NCBI GenBank assembly: GCA_035610835.1
Contig: CM069445.1
Coordinates: forward strand, 33,282,811 to 33,346,810
Length of the DNA: 64,000 nucleotides
Direction of reading: 5' to 3'
DNA from: Ophiura sarsii
Lineage: Eukaryota; Echinodermata; Ophiuroidea; Amphilepidida; Ophiuridae
How positions within the stretch are numbered: the stretch's first letter is position 1; each line of letters begins with the position of its first letter. A model generated the notes under the pieces. The model searched no databases, was not told the DNA's origin, and saw only the letters and a program-made list of their open reading frames with translations. Of this stretch, positions 47,092 through 62,000 are shown piece by piece. The position numbers were made by a program, and so were the translations under genes.

Positions 47092-50000
47092 CTAGTACGA
47101 ATTAATAAGATTAAATAAGTTAAGAGCATCGTTAAGAAACGGTTTACATGTTGCGAGTGAGCCATAGTATGATCCTTGTCTTGTCTGAAGCCAAATGTTT
47201 ACTTGATATTCGCGAATTCCGCTATTTATTTTGATCATTATACGTGATGTTATATATAGAAACGTCATGGAAAGAATGACATCAATGGCACGACGTTATT
47301 AAGACCAGAAAAAGGACCGTGTTCAAAAACTACACTCGCAATATATCGTCAATCTGTAATTTAAATAGAACTGGATATAAACTGAAGTGGCCATCTACGG
47401 TTGAATAAATGAAATGCTACGTCCTTTGTCCAAGTTTCGATAAGAAGCAATATTTTTTAAAAGGGGAAGTCGCTCTCTAAAGAGAAAAAACAAACCAATA
47501 AGAAAACAACAACCTACAATTTTTTCAGAATAGTACAATCTGCCCTCTAAGAGTTGAATTATAGAAATGTTATTTTGCCTTATTTGGCACATAGTATTTA
47601 TTTTCGAAAAAGGAGAATACCGCCCTCTAGAGTTGAATACAAGAAAAGGCTACGTATTTGTTTTGTTCTTATAATATAATACAAGAACATTTCTTAAGCG
47701 AAAAAAAAGGAATTGCTATCCTAATCTGAACAAATTGAAAAACAACATTGATGTGTGAAGGGGGAGAGGGGGGAATCGCGTGTGTTTTAAAAAGAAAGTG
47801 ATTGTAAATGATTTCGCGCGTGAATATTTTCCATTAATTATACTACCCAACCCAATGTTCTAGTCCTTACATTTCTTGTTGACAAGCTGTTGGGCATGGC
47901 AGTCGGTTTCCTTGATTGATGTGATAGTATACATCTCTGTTTGGAATATTAACGTATGGCCTCGCACCATGAGAAAATATCTCCCAGAGTAACACGGCAA
48001 AAGACCACTGCAAAGAAGCAAAATAACACGATCGTACAAGCCTTTATCACAACATTATTAAAAACACTTAACCTTCACTTTGCATAAAAACAACTTTATA
48101 AACAACTTTTAATTCATATCTCCACTTTCTCACGGAGCATAAACCACTGATAAACACGCGTACATACCACATCAGTCTTTTCATTGTAGACTCGTCGTTC
48201 CATACTCTCTGGTGCCATCCATTTCACGGGTAGCTTAGCCTTTATATCTCCACTCACATAATCGTCTGCTTCGTAGAGATCACGTGACAGGCCAAAATCT
48301 GCTATTTTCACGACCAGATTATCATCTACCCTGTATGGTAAATGCGGATTGTTAGATGTGTAAGTAGTGCACAACGATACTTAGCGGTCACATAGTACTT
48401 TGTTTGTTTCAGATAAACTAATGCCATTTAATATATGCATTTGTATTTCTCTGTATTTTTGTATTCTCTCTGTATCTGTAAAATGTCTTAATGTGTTGCA
48501 AGTTTCAAAAAATAAAAATCAATAGAAAAAAAAAAGATACTTAGCATTCACATTGTTTCAGATAAACTAATGCCATTTAATGTATGGCCTCAAATTCCAA
48601 CATATCTTTACCTTCGAACCTAAATCAAATCGTAGCAGGTACTCATCATATGGGTGAAAGGCTGGCACTTTCAAACCAATAGTATGGGAGCCTGCCACAT
48701 ATGATTTTAACCCATAAAGTACAGAAGGTTTGAAATCATATGTGACGGGCTCTGGACATACAAGGTTTATATTATAATGACAAAGACAATGCACATACCG
48801 GTGGAGATCTTTGTGAAAGAGAATGTCAAATGTTCCCCAAGATATTCTAATTTGCAAAGAATGCCCAAACGGAGCTATTTCAGTTATTTATTTGGGACAA
48901 TGGTTAAGCTATTTTAAAATGTTGTGGTCATTGTTTGCAATAGGGTCTTAAGGGTTCACAATACTTAATCCCGTCTGGTCAGGCACCCTTTGAAGCAATA
49001 TTTCAAAACCGGGTATGTTTCTATTCCAAACGGGAGACCTATGCTAAATTACAGTTTAAAATAGGGTATTTATTACATATTATGGCCAAATTAATATAAT
49101 GTGAATTTTGACAGATACATCACCGTTCTTAAGGTCCAAAGCAATTGACGAAATGATGATTTTTTAATATTTTAACCAAGACATTTGTGTTCACGTTATT
49201 TCCCGTAGCTGACGCCATCATCTAAATCCACCATTGCGTGTGACCAGGAAAACCAAATTGGACGTTTTCAAAAGGCTCTAGCGGGAAAAAATGCGGGTTA
49301 ATTCCCACATTATGATTTATTGAGTTAGTAGTCATGGCTTGTATCTTTAGGTTGAAACCAAATTTCAAGATTCCAGTTTCTTATAACGTCGAAAAATAAC
49401 CTTTTTTAAATTGGGCATTTAACGTGAAAACCTATGGGAGATGTATTTGGTGGTTCAACGGCTTAAAATACGAATATCCTTAGAATTACCCTTGAAGTAC
49501 CAAGAGAAGAGAAAACAAATAAGCGCATTCGCCAGCGAGGTGATTATATAGCCCTGGTAACGGTATAAATACACTTTTTGGAATGACATTTCACACCATA
49601 GACTTTATGTGGCGATCAGTACAATCGAGGTTCGGAACTCAAAGGCGTGATCCAGTTAACATAGTGACAATCGGGTTACACATATAACATCGCCGGCTAA
49701 TCATACCAAATGACTGAGATTATGGGTGATTTTTGTAGTCTTACATGCAATTCCTCGCTGCCAGATCCCTGTGAACAAATTTCTTCCCAGCAAGGTAATT
49801 CATTCCCTTGGCAACGTCCAATCCAAATGTCAATAACAGCATCTGTCTATCCTTCAGTTCCTGTCAACATCATACAAATCTTTGATTGAATTGACTGGAA
49901 TTGACTCTATTGGTGCCTGTGAAGACTATTTTGATGAATTTGATAATATATTTAATAATAATATCTGCTGAAAATGGGCTAGAATCCAATCTGTAGTATC

Positions 50001-53000
50001 CGGCCATTGCACAATCAAATAAGTTTGGTTGTATTTTCATTAACAAAGTCATTTTTTGGCAAAACGAATCGACGTTGGGCTTTATATGGGGAACTAAATA
50101 CATAGGAATTAAAGCATTACGAAAAGCATGACACAATTAACTAGAGACAGACCTGTATAAAATGGCTGAGTGTGCCTTTATGGCGGTATATTGGTATGGA
50201 AATGTGGTATGTAGTAATGATAAACAAAATAGGCCTACCTTAGGTGCTTTTTTAAAGAACGATTTCAGATCACCATTCTTCATTAGTGGAAGAACCACCA
50301 TCGGGGTACCCTGCGGGTTAAATGTTAATCCAACCAACTCCAAAACATTGTCATGGTGAAAGTCTTTCATGATAAGTCCCTCTTCAAGAAATTTGATTGT
50401 AACTGCTGGGTTCGAAGCATCTGTTAAAATAGTTTAGAATAAGATTTTAAAAGGGCGTCGCCGTTGGTCTACTAAGAATATTGACCCCAACTAGAACCTA
50501 TTTTAAATGACTAACCCATGACCAGTGGAACTGCCTCTTGTCGACTGACTAATATATATTGCACATTAGGCCGATCTTTGAAGATCGTGTTATCACTTTT
50601 ATCTTTGGAAAAGGAACTAAGTTAGACTTGGTTCGGAGTATAACATGGTATTATGAGACTTCCATAGGGTTGAAAGATTTTGGGGCAACATCTGAATTTC
50701 GGATATTGTAAGTATTGATTAACGCTTGTTGTAGTTAAGCAAATCAAACAAGATATTTAAGATAAATAAAATAAAATCAAACATGTCGAACGTTTCTTGG
50801 TTATTTTGCTAATGATATTTATATATGAATACCTTTGATTGTCTTGATCGCAACTTTACTAGTTTCAAGGCCATCAGATGATCGCAAGTTTGCCTCAAAT
50901 ACTTCACCAAAAGCTCCTGTAAGATAATGAAAAAACAGCAGCTAAAAAGAGCAAATATGACAGATTTCTTTTTCCAATCGAAAGCTTAATGATATTATGT
51001 TGATGAGATAGTGTAGAATACATATGGATTTGTTTGTCAACTTGATGACATAGCACACGTAGTATCAAAGCGATATTGTAAGACAACTGGAGGATTTAGG
51101 TCTAGCTAACCTTACCTTCTCCTAAAGACGCCCCCATAGTAAGCTGGTTAAAAGTGATCTTGACATCCTCTTGACTAATCTTCACATTGTTTGGCAATAT
51201 TATTGGCTTACTGATCTTCCCATCTTGTTTAACAACCAGGTTTTCTGTCATCAAAATATAAAATATTATTAAAATGAAATGTATCTGTATCTATAAAAAA
51301 TACTTCGAAGTTAAACTTGCGAGCTCAACACAAGAGTGATGAGTCCGATTAAAATTATGTTCAGATGTGGTGTTCTTGCGGCTCGAGTGAAGTAAGCCTA
51401 CCAGCTATTCTTTGAAGCTGTTAAGTGTACAAAAAAATATACAAAGAAATCGCAAATCATTGGTTGGTTAGGCCCGCAGATCAGGGTGTTTTTCCTTGGT
51501 CTGATGTTCAATTGCTAATATGGTAACACATGTTATTCGAATAATGTGCCATTGGCATATCTTACCCTGTAAATTCCTAAGTCGGTCCAAAAGTTCTTTT
51601 TCCGTTTGCAACATTGTAACGTATTTAGTCTTGTACCACACCACGACAGCTATGAATGCCACAAGAAATATGAAAGTGAAGATAACGGGAAGTATGATCT
51701 CCAACGGAGGCGCTACTGAAACGTCTGGATACTTCAATCTGCCAATGAAGAACTCTAGATTACCGTGTACTACCTATAATTGATTGCAAATGAGGAATAA
51801 CCCGTTAAATGGCATCGTACAACGCCTCAAACTAAACTTTAACACCCCAAAACATTGCACGAGTTTAGCACATCTTCACGAATGATTCAGCAAACGTTTT
51901 GGTTCCGGCAGTAAGGGTTGGCACAGGTAAGAGGTAAGAAGGTAAGATAAGTACTATACAAAGTTAAATCCATCAATCTTCTGGCAGTATATGGGGTTGA
52001 ATTGATGAAATGAAAGTTCATTTGATTCACAAGTAAGTGATAGCCTTCGATTCCCAGAAAACCTAGCTTTGATAACTAGTTAGAGACCAGTGGCTTGAAA
52101 TTCTTGAAAAAGCATGAAATTAAGATTGGATTTACTTGCCACCACTCCCATCACCAAACACCGACACGGAAAATGGTGACGAATGGAGTGCACAACTTAG
52201 TGAGATGTGTGATTCACTGAGTATCATCAAAATCATAAAAGTTGGAAGGGACAAGAAGTCATAACCGTCTAAGAAACTATATGGAACGAAACGAAACCTA
52301 CTCATAATGTGTAAGTGAGGAGTTTGAGTGGAGTTGGACAGTTTATGGTTACAATAATTATACCGACAAATAACGTCAAATTGTTGGGAATAGATTTCCG
52401 CAGTATAACGATGGTACCTCGTGCAAGCTCCATATTATTATCACTTACATATACATAGGGAAGACCTTGATCCGTGTTATTTCCATTAAAATCACCGGGT
52501 CCTGGATTGGAAGCAGGAATAGTGCAGGTTAGCAAATCTTCAGTTAGACCAAGTACCTTTCCCCTCTCTGGACCAACATAGATCACAACATCTGCGATTG
52601 TGCTGGCATCGTTAATATTCGAACCCTGGATGGCATGCAAATAATGATGTTAGTAAGCAAACTATTTACGCAGATGGTGCAATCCTTTATTAGCAGTAGT
52701 TTCGGTTAACAAAATCGGCAAACCTTTATCATTGTGAGCGTTTCGGAATAGCATGGGATTGTATAATTATTTATCCACATATTTCCAATCATTAGTGTTG
52801 GTGGTATCGTGGTGGTGAATGTGGTGGTGGTGGTGAATGTGGTGAATGTGGTGGTGGTGGTGGTACCGTGGTGGTGGTTTTGGTTTTCGTGGTAGTCAAC
52901 TTTGTTGTCGTTGTTGTTGGCAGTAAAAGCCGAATCATTAGTACCAATTTCAAAAATGTAACTCGCTTTACCGTCAAAACTAAAGAAGTCCCGTCATACA

Positions 53001-56000
53001 TTTCGGGATCTGACGCAAATCCGTCGTACGTCGGATCTACGTAAAGGCTCATCGTGGCATTGTTGAGTCTGGACCAATCTTTCAGATTGCGTACATCTCC
53101 AACGAGAAAACCAAACTCAAGATTAGCTATAGGTTCGCCCTCCGCTAGTATGAATTCTGCTCCATTTGGTACCAATGCCTTTGCATTAGGTGTATTACAC
53201 GTCATCAAAGTATCGTTCACGACGTCACAATTCTGCCAAAAGAAAACATCGAATAGATGGTGTTCTTACTAAATCTTATACAATACTACGATATCGTTAT
53301 AATAGCTTTTTTCTAGTAAACAAAAAAGTAAATACAATGAATTTCGTCATTGTCAACATTTCTGCAATAATCAAGAAACATTTTTTCAAGGATTTAAAAT
53401 AGTTTACCAATACTTATTAAAACAAGTGCTTTTCGTTGCCTAGTAACAATTAAAGGTAAACACCCATATTGTGGATTCTTAAATCATATATCATAGCCAT
53501 GTGTGCTGAAGTTGGTAAAATGATTTAGTTGTAAATCTGCCATATTATTTCACTTACATTAGTAAAGTTCTGGATTCCTGAATAGAAAATAAACAGTGGT
53601 TCCTGTGCCAAGTGCAGATTTCTCCCCGTGACGGTAATTATTCGACCACCACTATGTAGATAATATGAACATGAAAACCAGACATGAGCGCATTAATAAT
53701 CAATTGTGGCGGGAACTGAAACCATAAGGCCTAACATTAACAAGGTTTGTTTACCCAAACGAGAGGTCGATAACTTTCCCTCTCTTTTTTTCGCTTTTAC
53801 TTTAATGTTCTGATATGGTTTCTTAATATTATAAAACACACAATAATTGTGTGTGTGAAAAAATTGGATTATCAGTTAAAGAACACAAAATGTTTAAAAT
53901 AATTCTTGCTCACCTTTTATTCCTGTTATGTTCTATATTCAAAAATACTGAAATCTCAGCGAAAGAACACTGACATGTACTAAAATCCGTCAGACCATGT
54001 TGGATAGTCTGACATGTCCTATTTATCTCTCGATTGAGCTAGGATCTTCACTTTGTTCCTCCTTGGTGTTTACAGGTGAGGATATGTGGGTATGAATAAT
54101 ATCTAGGAGACTTCTTTTTTAATTAATATGCAACTTAAGATTAAAATATAATTTAATGCATAATAGTTTTCATGATGAAAGTTATCTTTAAACAAATTAA
54201 AAAACAAAGTGTTTTTTGAGATTTTATGGGTCGGACGCGTTTTGGCAATTTGTATTTTATTGTTAGGCCTAATCACCCCGATGTAGAATAGCCCGTTCCA
54301 TACCTTTCTGCCATTCCACACTACGCTTCAGTTGCATTGCGTATATTTTGAGTATATTATTTTTCATCTGGGGCATTTTGATCTCGATATTCCCACTATT
54401 GTGAATGACAGTGTAGTATATCCTCAATCCGTATACTTAAGTGTAATTTTTCTACGAGCGGTGCTACCCCACAACCACTTTTTATCCAGTTCTGTGTTTA
54501 TGTCGTTCACTCTGACGCATGTCATGTGCTATTTTTTAAAGAGGTGATTTACATTATGCTTTTGCACATAACATAGTAATGTATTCATAAAAAGGTACTA
54601 CATGGGTATATATGAACAGACAAAATATACCAGAAATGAGTTTACAGAAGCCACGATCGTAACCAGTGTAAAAGGCCAGGTTTCTATCGCGTATATATTA
54701 GGTCTACATCGACAATGAAAATTGAGAATCATTGTACGTATTGCAATACTTAATTTGTCCTTGGCAACTAATTCTGGGAACAGGTGAAACCAGTTTTTTG
54801 ATTGCGGATTGGTTGCAAACATATCTAGCAAGTTTACCTTTGAATACTGCTTCGTGGTTGTACGTCGAAAACTTCAGGATTGGGCTCGTACGTAAAAGTG
54901 CCCTCAGATGTCCTGTTGGCTCCATCGAAAGACATCACCAGTGTATGTGACTCGCCCATGGTGTTACTGGTGGTACGACACATTGCAGAAGTTTCATTTC
55001 CTCTATGGACGCAATAAGTATAATCATGTTAGGGTGTGTTCAGAAATACTTGGTGGTGGGGGGGGGGGGGGGGGGGGGGTGCAACAAAGTTTGAAGTTGC
55101 CGAATGGGGGGGGGGGGGGAGATGGAATAACAACATTTCTGCGCGATTCGCGCGAATTGGTTTCAATGATGCATTATTCAAGCTTAACAAGATGGCTCCA
55201 GCAACGTTTTTCTGGACCATTTTAGTTTTTAAAAAAATTAAAAATGCACTCGCTTCGCGCACATATATTGTTGCTTACAACGTAACTGGTAGGGAGTACG
55301 GAGATAAGAAGACAATGAAAAATAAAATGCTTGAAGTAAAATAATTTGGATTTGAGCATACATTCATGTTCTTGGTTTGAATGTTGTTTAAGTTAGAGTT
55401 TGAATGTGTGGGGGGGGGGGGGGGGGGATTACAAACAATTGACCCCATAACCTCACCCCCGCCATATTTGTGCCGCCTACAAATAATATTCTTATAACCC
55501 TTTCCCCTCTGATTGTGGCACGAGATGGACTGGGGAAGCGCCAAACGAGCACCTACCACTGCCTAGTAGAGTAAGCCGGGTCTTTTTTAGCATTCATGGT
55601 CGTTAAGTTTAAAGTAGACCTAACACTAGATCACAAATGAAGTTATTAGTTAATCTAGTCATATTGCACAGTACAAAGATTGGATGAACTAGGTTAGCTT
55701 AGTTAACTGGTACTTTAGTAATTAGATACCTGAGGATCGCACACGGAGACCCTACTGTTCCTGTGATAGTACTGCCAGCATCCAGATACATGCCTGATAT
55801 GCTTACTACGGTACCGCCATCAGAAGGGCCTTCATCAGGTGCAAAGAAGCTAATGGAAGGGTTCTATGAGTTAGAGTAGAATAAATCAATTGGAACAGAT
55901 ATGAAATGCGTACATGCCGGAAAAGAAGAGCTAAGGAATGACAAATTGAGGTAGATGCCACTCAAAGTAATTCCTTGTATTCTGATTTACATTACGAAAA

Positions 56001-59000
56001 TATAATGAAAATGTCCACCATTGAAAAACACGTATATAGTATGATTTCAAATTCCATCGCAGATTTCTTTCATAAAAACTTTCTTCATTGTGTTCGTTGA
56101 CCCGTGAAATAAATACCTTCGACCCTTCGAGTGGCAATCTGTCGATCTTCAATCATGCCTTCATTGTCCCCTAGTAGGCGTTGTATGTCAGATATGCTGT
56201 GCAAGGACGACCGGGTCTCCTTCGGCCATGTGTTGGTGCGTAGGTGGCGTACTTTTTAGCAGGCTCTTCATCAGGGAGACGGAGTATATGGCCAAGGAAT
56301 CCCAGCTGGCGGCGCGTTACACGGTGGATATAGATACTTAATGACCGAGTAATACGGTCACTTGGTCATACTTTTCACGTACCCTATATGTAAATATAAC
56401 ATCTCCTGTGCTATCTTGCGGGTTGCCATCTGATCCCATTACTCTTACACGAATGGGTCTTTCAGCGTCTATGTCATCTGCCAATGTTCTGCAACTGACA
56501 CTGAAAAAAACACCCCAAAGAAACATAAAAATAAAAACACCCAAACATCCAGATGACAGATCTGAGTTATATCGTAGAATAAATTGACCTATTTTTATGC
56601 AAATAATCTTTCTACACAGAAACATTTTCTGCCATTATTTAAAAGGAAACTGCATTCCTAAAAGTAAAAGTCCTAGTGTCCTGTAAAATATCCGGTCCCT
56701 CTAGTTCCAGTTTTCAAAGCACTGTTGTTGTGTATATTATATACATGTATATCAGCTTAGAGTGCTCAAAGGTGCAACTTACCAGGTTTAGAATATGCTC
56801 AAATTATATATCCAACTTAAAATATCTAATTAGCCTATATTTAATGTAATGGAATTTCTCCTCAACAGATTATATTTTCAGTTAAGTCCACTTTTTCCCC
56901 TATCCAATTTTGATAACTAAAACGTTAATTAAAAAAGACATCGCCGGTTAAAAGCGACGTGGAGTTAACACCAAATATTGTTTAAGTTTTTATTCAAGTT
57001 CTGCTTCTGCCCCCGCCCCCCCCCCCGCTTATCTTTATCGACCCCTAAAACTTTAATTAAAAAGACATCGTCGGTTCAAATCCAAGTGGAGTTAACTCGC
57101 AATATTGTTTCAAACGGTTTAAGTTTAAATTCTAGTTCTGCATCCGTCTGCTCCCACCCCCGCCCCTTATGGACCCCTAAAACCTTAATTAAACAGCCAT
57201 CGCCGGTTCAATACTACGGGGATTTAACACCGAATATTCTCAACCCTAGTGATGTTATCATTGAATACTAAGCAAAATGGCAGCTATAAAACATGCAACT
57301 TTTCGAGCTTTATCCAAAAAGTCAGGTGTAACGATATGTTACATCATTACTGGCCACTGGGCTGGTAATGAAGATAATGGAACAAAGTACAGATAAATTG
57401 TATTTCCAGTTCCAGGTCTGCATTAATTACACGGTTAAATAGTGCGCACTTTTGACTGTAACCACGAGCAATGACCTGAAATTCTTCAAAATTTCTCACC
57501 TGCTGCCAGCTTTGTATTTCTCCTGCAAACCAACAGTGCTGCAAGCTGCTCCACCGACGGTCACAGATAGAATATCGGCAAATGTCTGCCCTAAATCACT
57601 GCCTGTCACGGTGGTGATGGTGTTGCCTTCGTATGGACCGGACGGTGGCCAAATCTGCATAATAGTCATTAAACAAACTATTACTGCGTATTACTGCGTA
57701 TTCAGGACAATTAATTAAGAACGTTAAAGGGACATTTTTAAAATTTTCAACACCACTTAAAAGTGGTGTTGAAAATTTTAAATGTTTAAAAATTTACTTC
57801 AGAATTCAAGATGAACATTAAAAATTGCCATTATTGTTGTTTCTACTAACAAAAACACTTGATTAAAACAATATCATCGCTATTTATTGAAAAACGCCCT
57901 CTATGCAAATATGGTTCGCGTTATGTATCACGCGTACTGCAGGGGGATACTGTCGGACGTAAAATGCTCGTCCCGGCTGTACGAGCATTTTTGAATCGAC
58001 GTTTTCTTGTACAAAGAGGGCTGATTTTTCTTAATCCTTATAGGTGTAAGTTCATACATGTAATACAATTATAAAAATATACTAATCCCAGTTTTTATCA
58101 TAATTGAGGGCGCAGCCTCTAACACATCTCTTAGTGTCCCTTTAACTGTGCCAGTCATGTCATAGTCTTAGTTTTTCTCAATAATTACTTTATAATAGGC
58201 AATAAGCATTTCGTCAATCTGAATTTAGTTTTTATTTAGGCACATTGTAAAACGGCAACACCCTAGGCGCATACTGACATCTTAATCATGTTTATATATT
58301 TTCGTGTCCCGTTCTTAGAACTGAACTGCTTGCCTTAAGCGCTGAGCATACTCCACTTATAAGCTCGAACTCTTTACGCTCTCACACATGCGTAGTAGCT
58401 CCATCACAACATCAAATGATTGGTAAACGATGGTCAACGCTTGCGCTAAATCTTAACACTTGAGTTCGGTAAATACTTGAACGTCAACAATATATGAATT
58501 GGACTCCACAATAGTAGAAACCACTGATGGGTTTAAATGGAAAGAGTTTATCACTATTCTTATGTATTATTTTAATAGAACCTTCACACAAATCTAAAAT
58601 GATTACATTTTGCGCCTCGCGTCATGTTTTCGTAGGTTTGAGGTCAATGTCTTTTATTTCAAATGACGATCAATGGACCGTTGTCTTTATCGCAGAGGAA
58701 GGCACGTTTCAGTAATATGTATTCTGATTTAACCCTTCCCTTGTACGCTGAATATAATTCACGCAAGTCGATATTTTCTTAAATAATGACGATACCTTAG
58801 CATTTATTTTTTGTCAGTTCATTCGATTTGGGAGTCAAAATCTTTTATCTCTTTACCGTGATTTTTGACAAATAAACATTTTTTTGCATACAATTCGCCA
58901 TCATGTGTCAACCTCCCACCTCTCTATCCAGTTTGACACAAGCTATGTATGATCTAACAGAATATGCTATAATACATTACCGACACAAGTATTGGATTTG

Positions 59001-62000
59001 GACAGTTAATATTTGTATTCTTAGGTATCCATCCACCGCTGCATTCAAGACTATCCTCCACACTGCAGATCATATCACTTTGACACCAGCCACATTCAAG
59101 CTCTGACATGGTGGTCAGATCAGACAGACAACGACTGCAATCTGGACGTCCAACTTCACATTTGTATAACGTAACTGAAATTGATGGACACAAATTGCTG
59201 CCGTTGTTGGTAAACCATTCATTCAAATTGTGTACATAATTTGTGTACAAAAGATTATTTAACTTCTACAAAGAGGGGCGTTTCTAGATTGTTACTGTCA
59301 TTCTATGGCAATGAACCTGGGTCTGGGCCACTACAAAATACACACCGGAGGGAGTGCGGTGGTGTTCTACTTCTAATTCTTCGCCGCGATAGTGAAGAGG
59401 GGGTCGGGGTTCGAGACCCTGTATTGTTAAGGTCATTGTTAATTAAATTCACGCCAGTTTGTCTTAGTCCTCGTGTGGATTTAATTGAGTTTCGCTAGTC
59501 ATTATAGGTTCTGCTAGAATCATGCTTACAAGCCAACATGTAGCTAATATTTACTGCAAGCATTTCGCGGGCCGCTTGAGACTCTATGCAGTGACTTTGT
59601 ATCATTAGCGCTCGTTTAATTCATCTGTCATCTTGAATGACTAAACTACAGTATTTCCTCTATAAGATCTCATTAGGCACTATAAATTATTAATGAGACC
59701 TCAAAATGTTGTAAAGTGCATGGCATGCCACACTTTTATTTAATGGTACTTCTTTATGCATACCGCCTGCCAAACCACCTACTTCAACTATGAAAATTAC
59801 CGATGTCCATTGAACTTACCATCAAATCCATGAATATCATCGAGCACTCGATCACCATTCCATGTAATTGATAACCTCACGTCTTGCATATGTTCATCTG
59901 CGTTGAATGTGTACTGTAAAAATTATTCGGTAGAAATAACATTTGGATGTGACCTATACATACTCATAGTTACATAGGGTATTCGACCGATATCACTCTA
60001 CCTTTTTCAATTTTTCATATGGCGAGATAACCTGTTGGAATCTACAATGTTAGAAAAAAGTGTTCGAACACTTTGTAGGTGTAATGTAAAGTGTTCCCCC
60101 CTTCCCCCTGATCAATGTTGAATCCAACAATGTGCCCATCATCAGTGCAGCACAGGGCCTCGCAACGTTGATCGGTGGGGAAGGGGAGGGATATGAGTAA
60201 GGGGATACTTCAGGCTACCAGAAACAAGTTTCGATTTCCACGTGACTCAAATAGCGCGCCTGTTATGGACCAATATGCATGGCAATTAGGGTCAGTGTTC
60301 GAACACCTTTTTTCTATGATTGTAGATCTATTCAATCTACTCTGAAAGACCCGAAACAAAATATATTTTTGTCCTGAACATGAAATTGACTAACATTTTG
60401 ATAAAGCATTTTAAAAGTTATATGAAAATGTCATGAGTCTTTGATAGCATGTGCTACTATCGAATTAAAAAATATATGTAAAATGCGCTTACTATTCGAT
60501 CATTACACAGGATGTCATCTCCACTCCGGGTGCCACTGGTCTTTTGTTGCTCTCCTTCTACATTAAGTATACATCCATAACTAGTAATCTACACATTAAA
60601 AGAACAATATGAATTGTGATCAGACTATTACTCCCTTCAAACTCCCTTCAATACCTGGAATAAGTGTAATTCGTAATTTGTCATTCAGATGTCAGAGGCG
60701 AAATCGAAATCTCCGGTGCTTCTTCCAATGACAAAAAGAAGTGTATGACAGATAATCGATTTGACATCCGTGCATTCTAGCTTATAATCGCTATCGCCCT
60801 TTCATAGTATATGCCTGATTTATTTTAAGCATCTACTTTTCCATTTTGAAAGTACATGTACACTTGTGTATGGTATATGAAAACCACATTGGTCGACGGA
60901 GCATAATTCGGCCACTTGAACATACCAAAATGTACCATACTTTAGATATGATAAAAACCTTTACAACAAATTCGATGAGAATCCGCTGAAACAGGCTCTA
61001 TTTCTTAAAGGTGGTTGTTCCGATCGCTTTATTTCTTTATAGCTATCAACATATTATATTGATATCAGAAAAAGAAATATTTGTCACATTATTTCTGTAT
61101 AAAGGTTTGGTGCAAGATATGTTCCATTTAGACGGTACAGGCCAAAATGCAGTGAATTACTGCCAAAGGTGGTTAACCACCCGACCAGTTTATGTACTAC
61201 TCAATGGAAAAATTCCATGTTACCATGTATCTAGAATCATTGAAGTTTTGCAATTCAAACTTTCGAATACAACTATTTGTATTGGAACATCTACCTTTAA
61301 TTTAGTAATGAAGATATCAGAAATCCCTTGATTACCTTAAAATGCAGATGGTTCTCATAAAATCTCTTTAGCGCAATGGGATGTTCCCTCTATTTCATTT
61401 GAATTCTGCATAATTATAGGAATACTATAACTCCCTCTACCCTATCTGAATTTAATACCTTGCTGTTTTCTGGTAGATTAATTATTGACGCGTTAATTGA
61501 CCTGTCTACTCCAACTGATACTAGCCGTGGACCATCCTGTGGAGCCAGTTGTGGGCATGTTTGAGGACCATCATTGGGCCCTTTGTTTGGGTTCTGGAAA
61601 TGACAAATAAATTAAAAGTTCATTTGGAAATTAGTGGTGTGTATACATGGATCATCATTGTGGCGGATCCTTGTCAGATACTTGAAACACAAAGAATTGA
61701 TAGCTCTAAAAAGATTGGCTCTTTTCATAGCCACTAATTACTTAGTACTATAGTGCTTTTATATTAAGATATGCTCCTCATATTGAAGAAATGCACTCTT
61801 GCACTCTTGTTATAAGTAAAAATAGTACATTTAATTTGCCAATAGTGTTTAAAGCCACATTTTGTCCAAGTGTTGATGGCTAAAACTTTAAATCGCAAAA
61901 TAACCGTTTAACAGTCTGTCTTATCATACTTGATATGGACAACATTTTCAATATCGTACATTTTTACTTCATCATTTCTTTTCAGTACATAAATGCTAAT

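Noticed and set aside
55029..55344. Glycine-rich and proline-rich small proteins
   Set aside because: They are frames across G homopolymers within an intron of the kinase gene.
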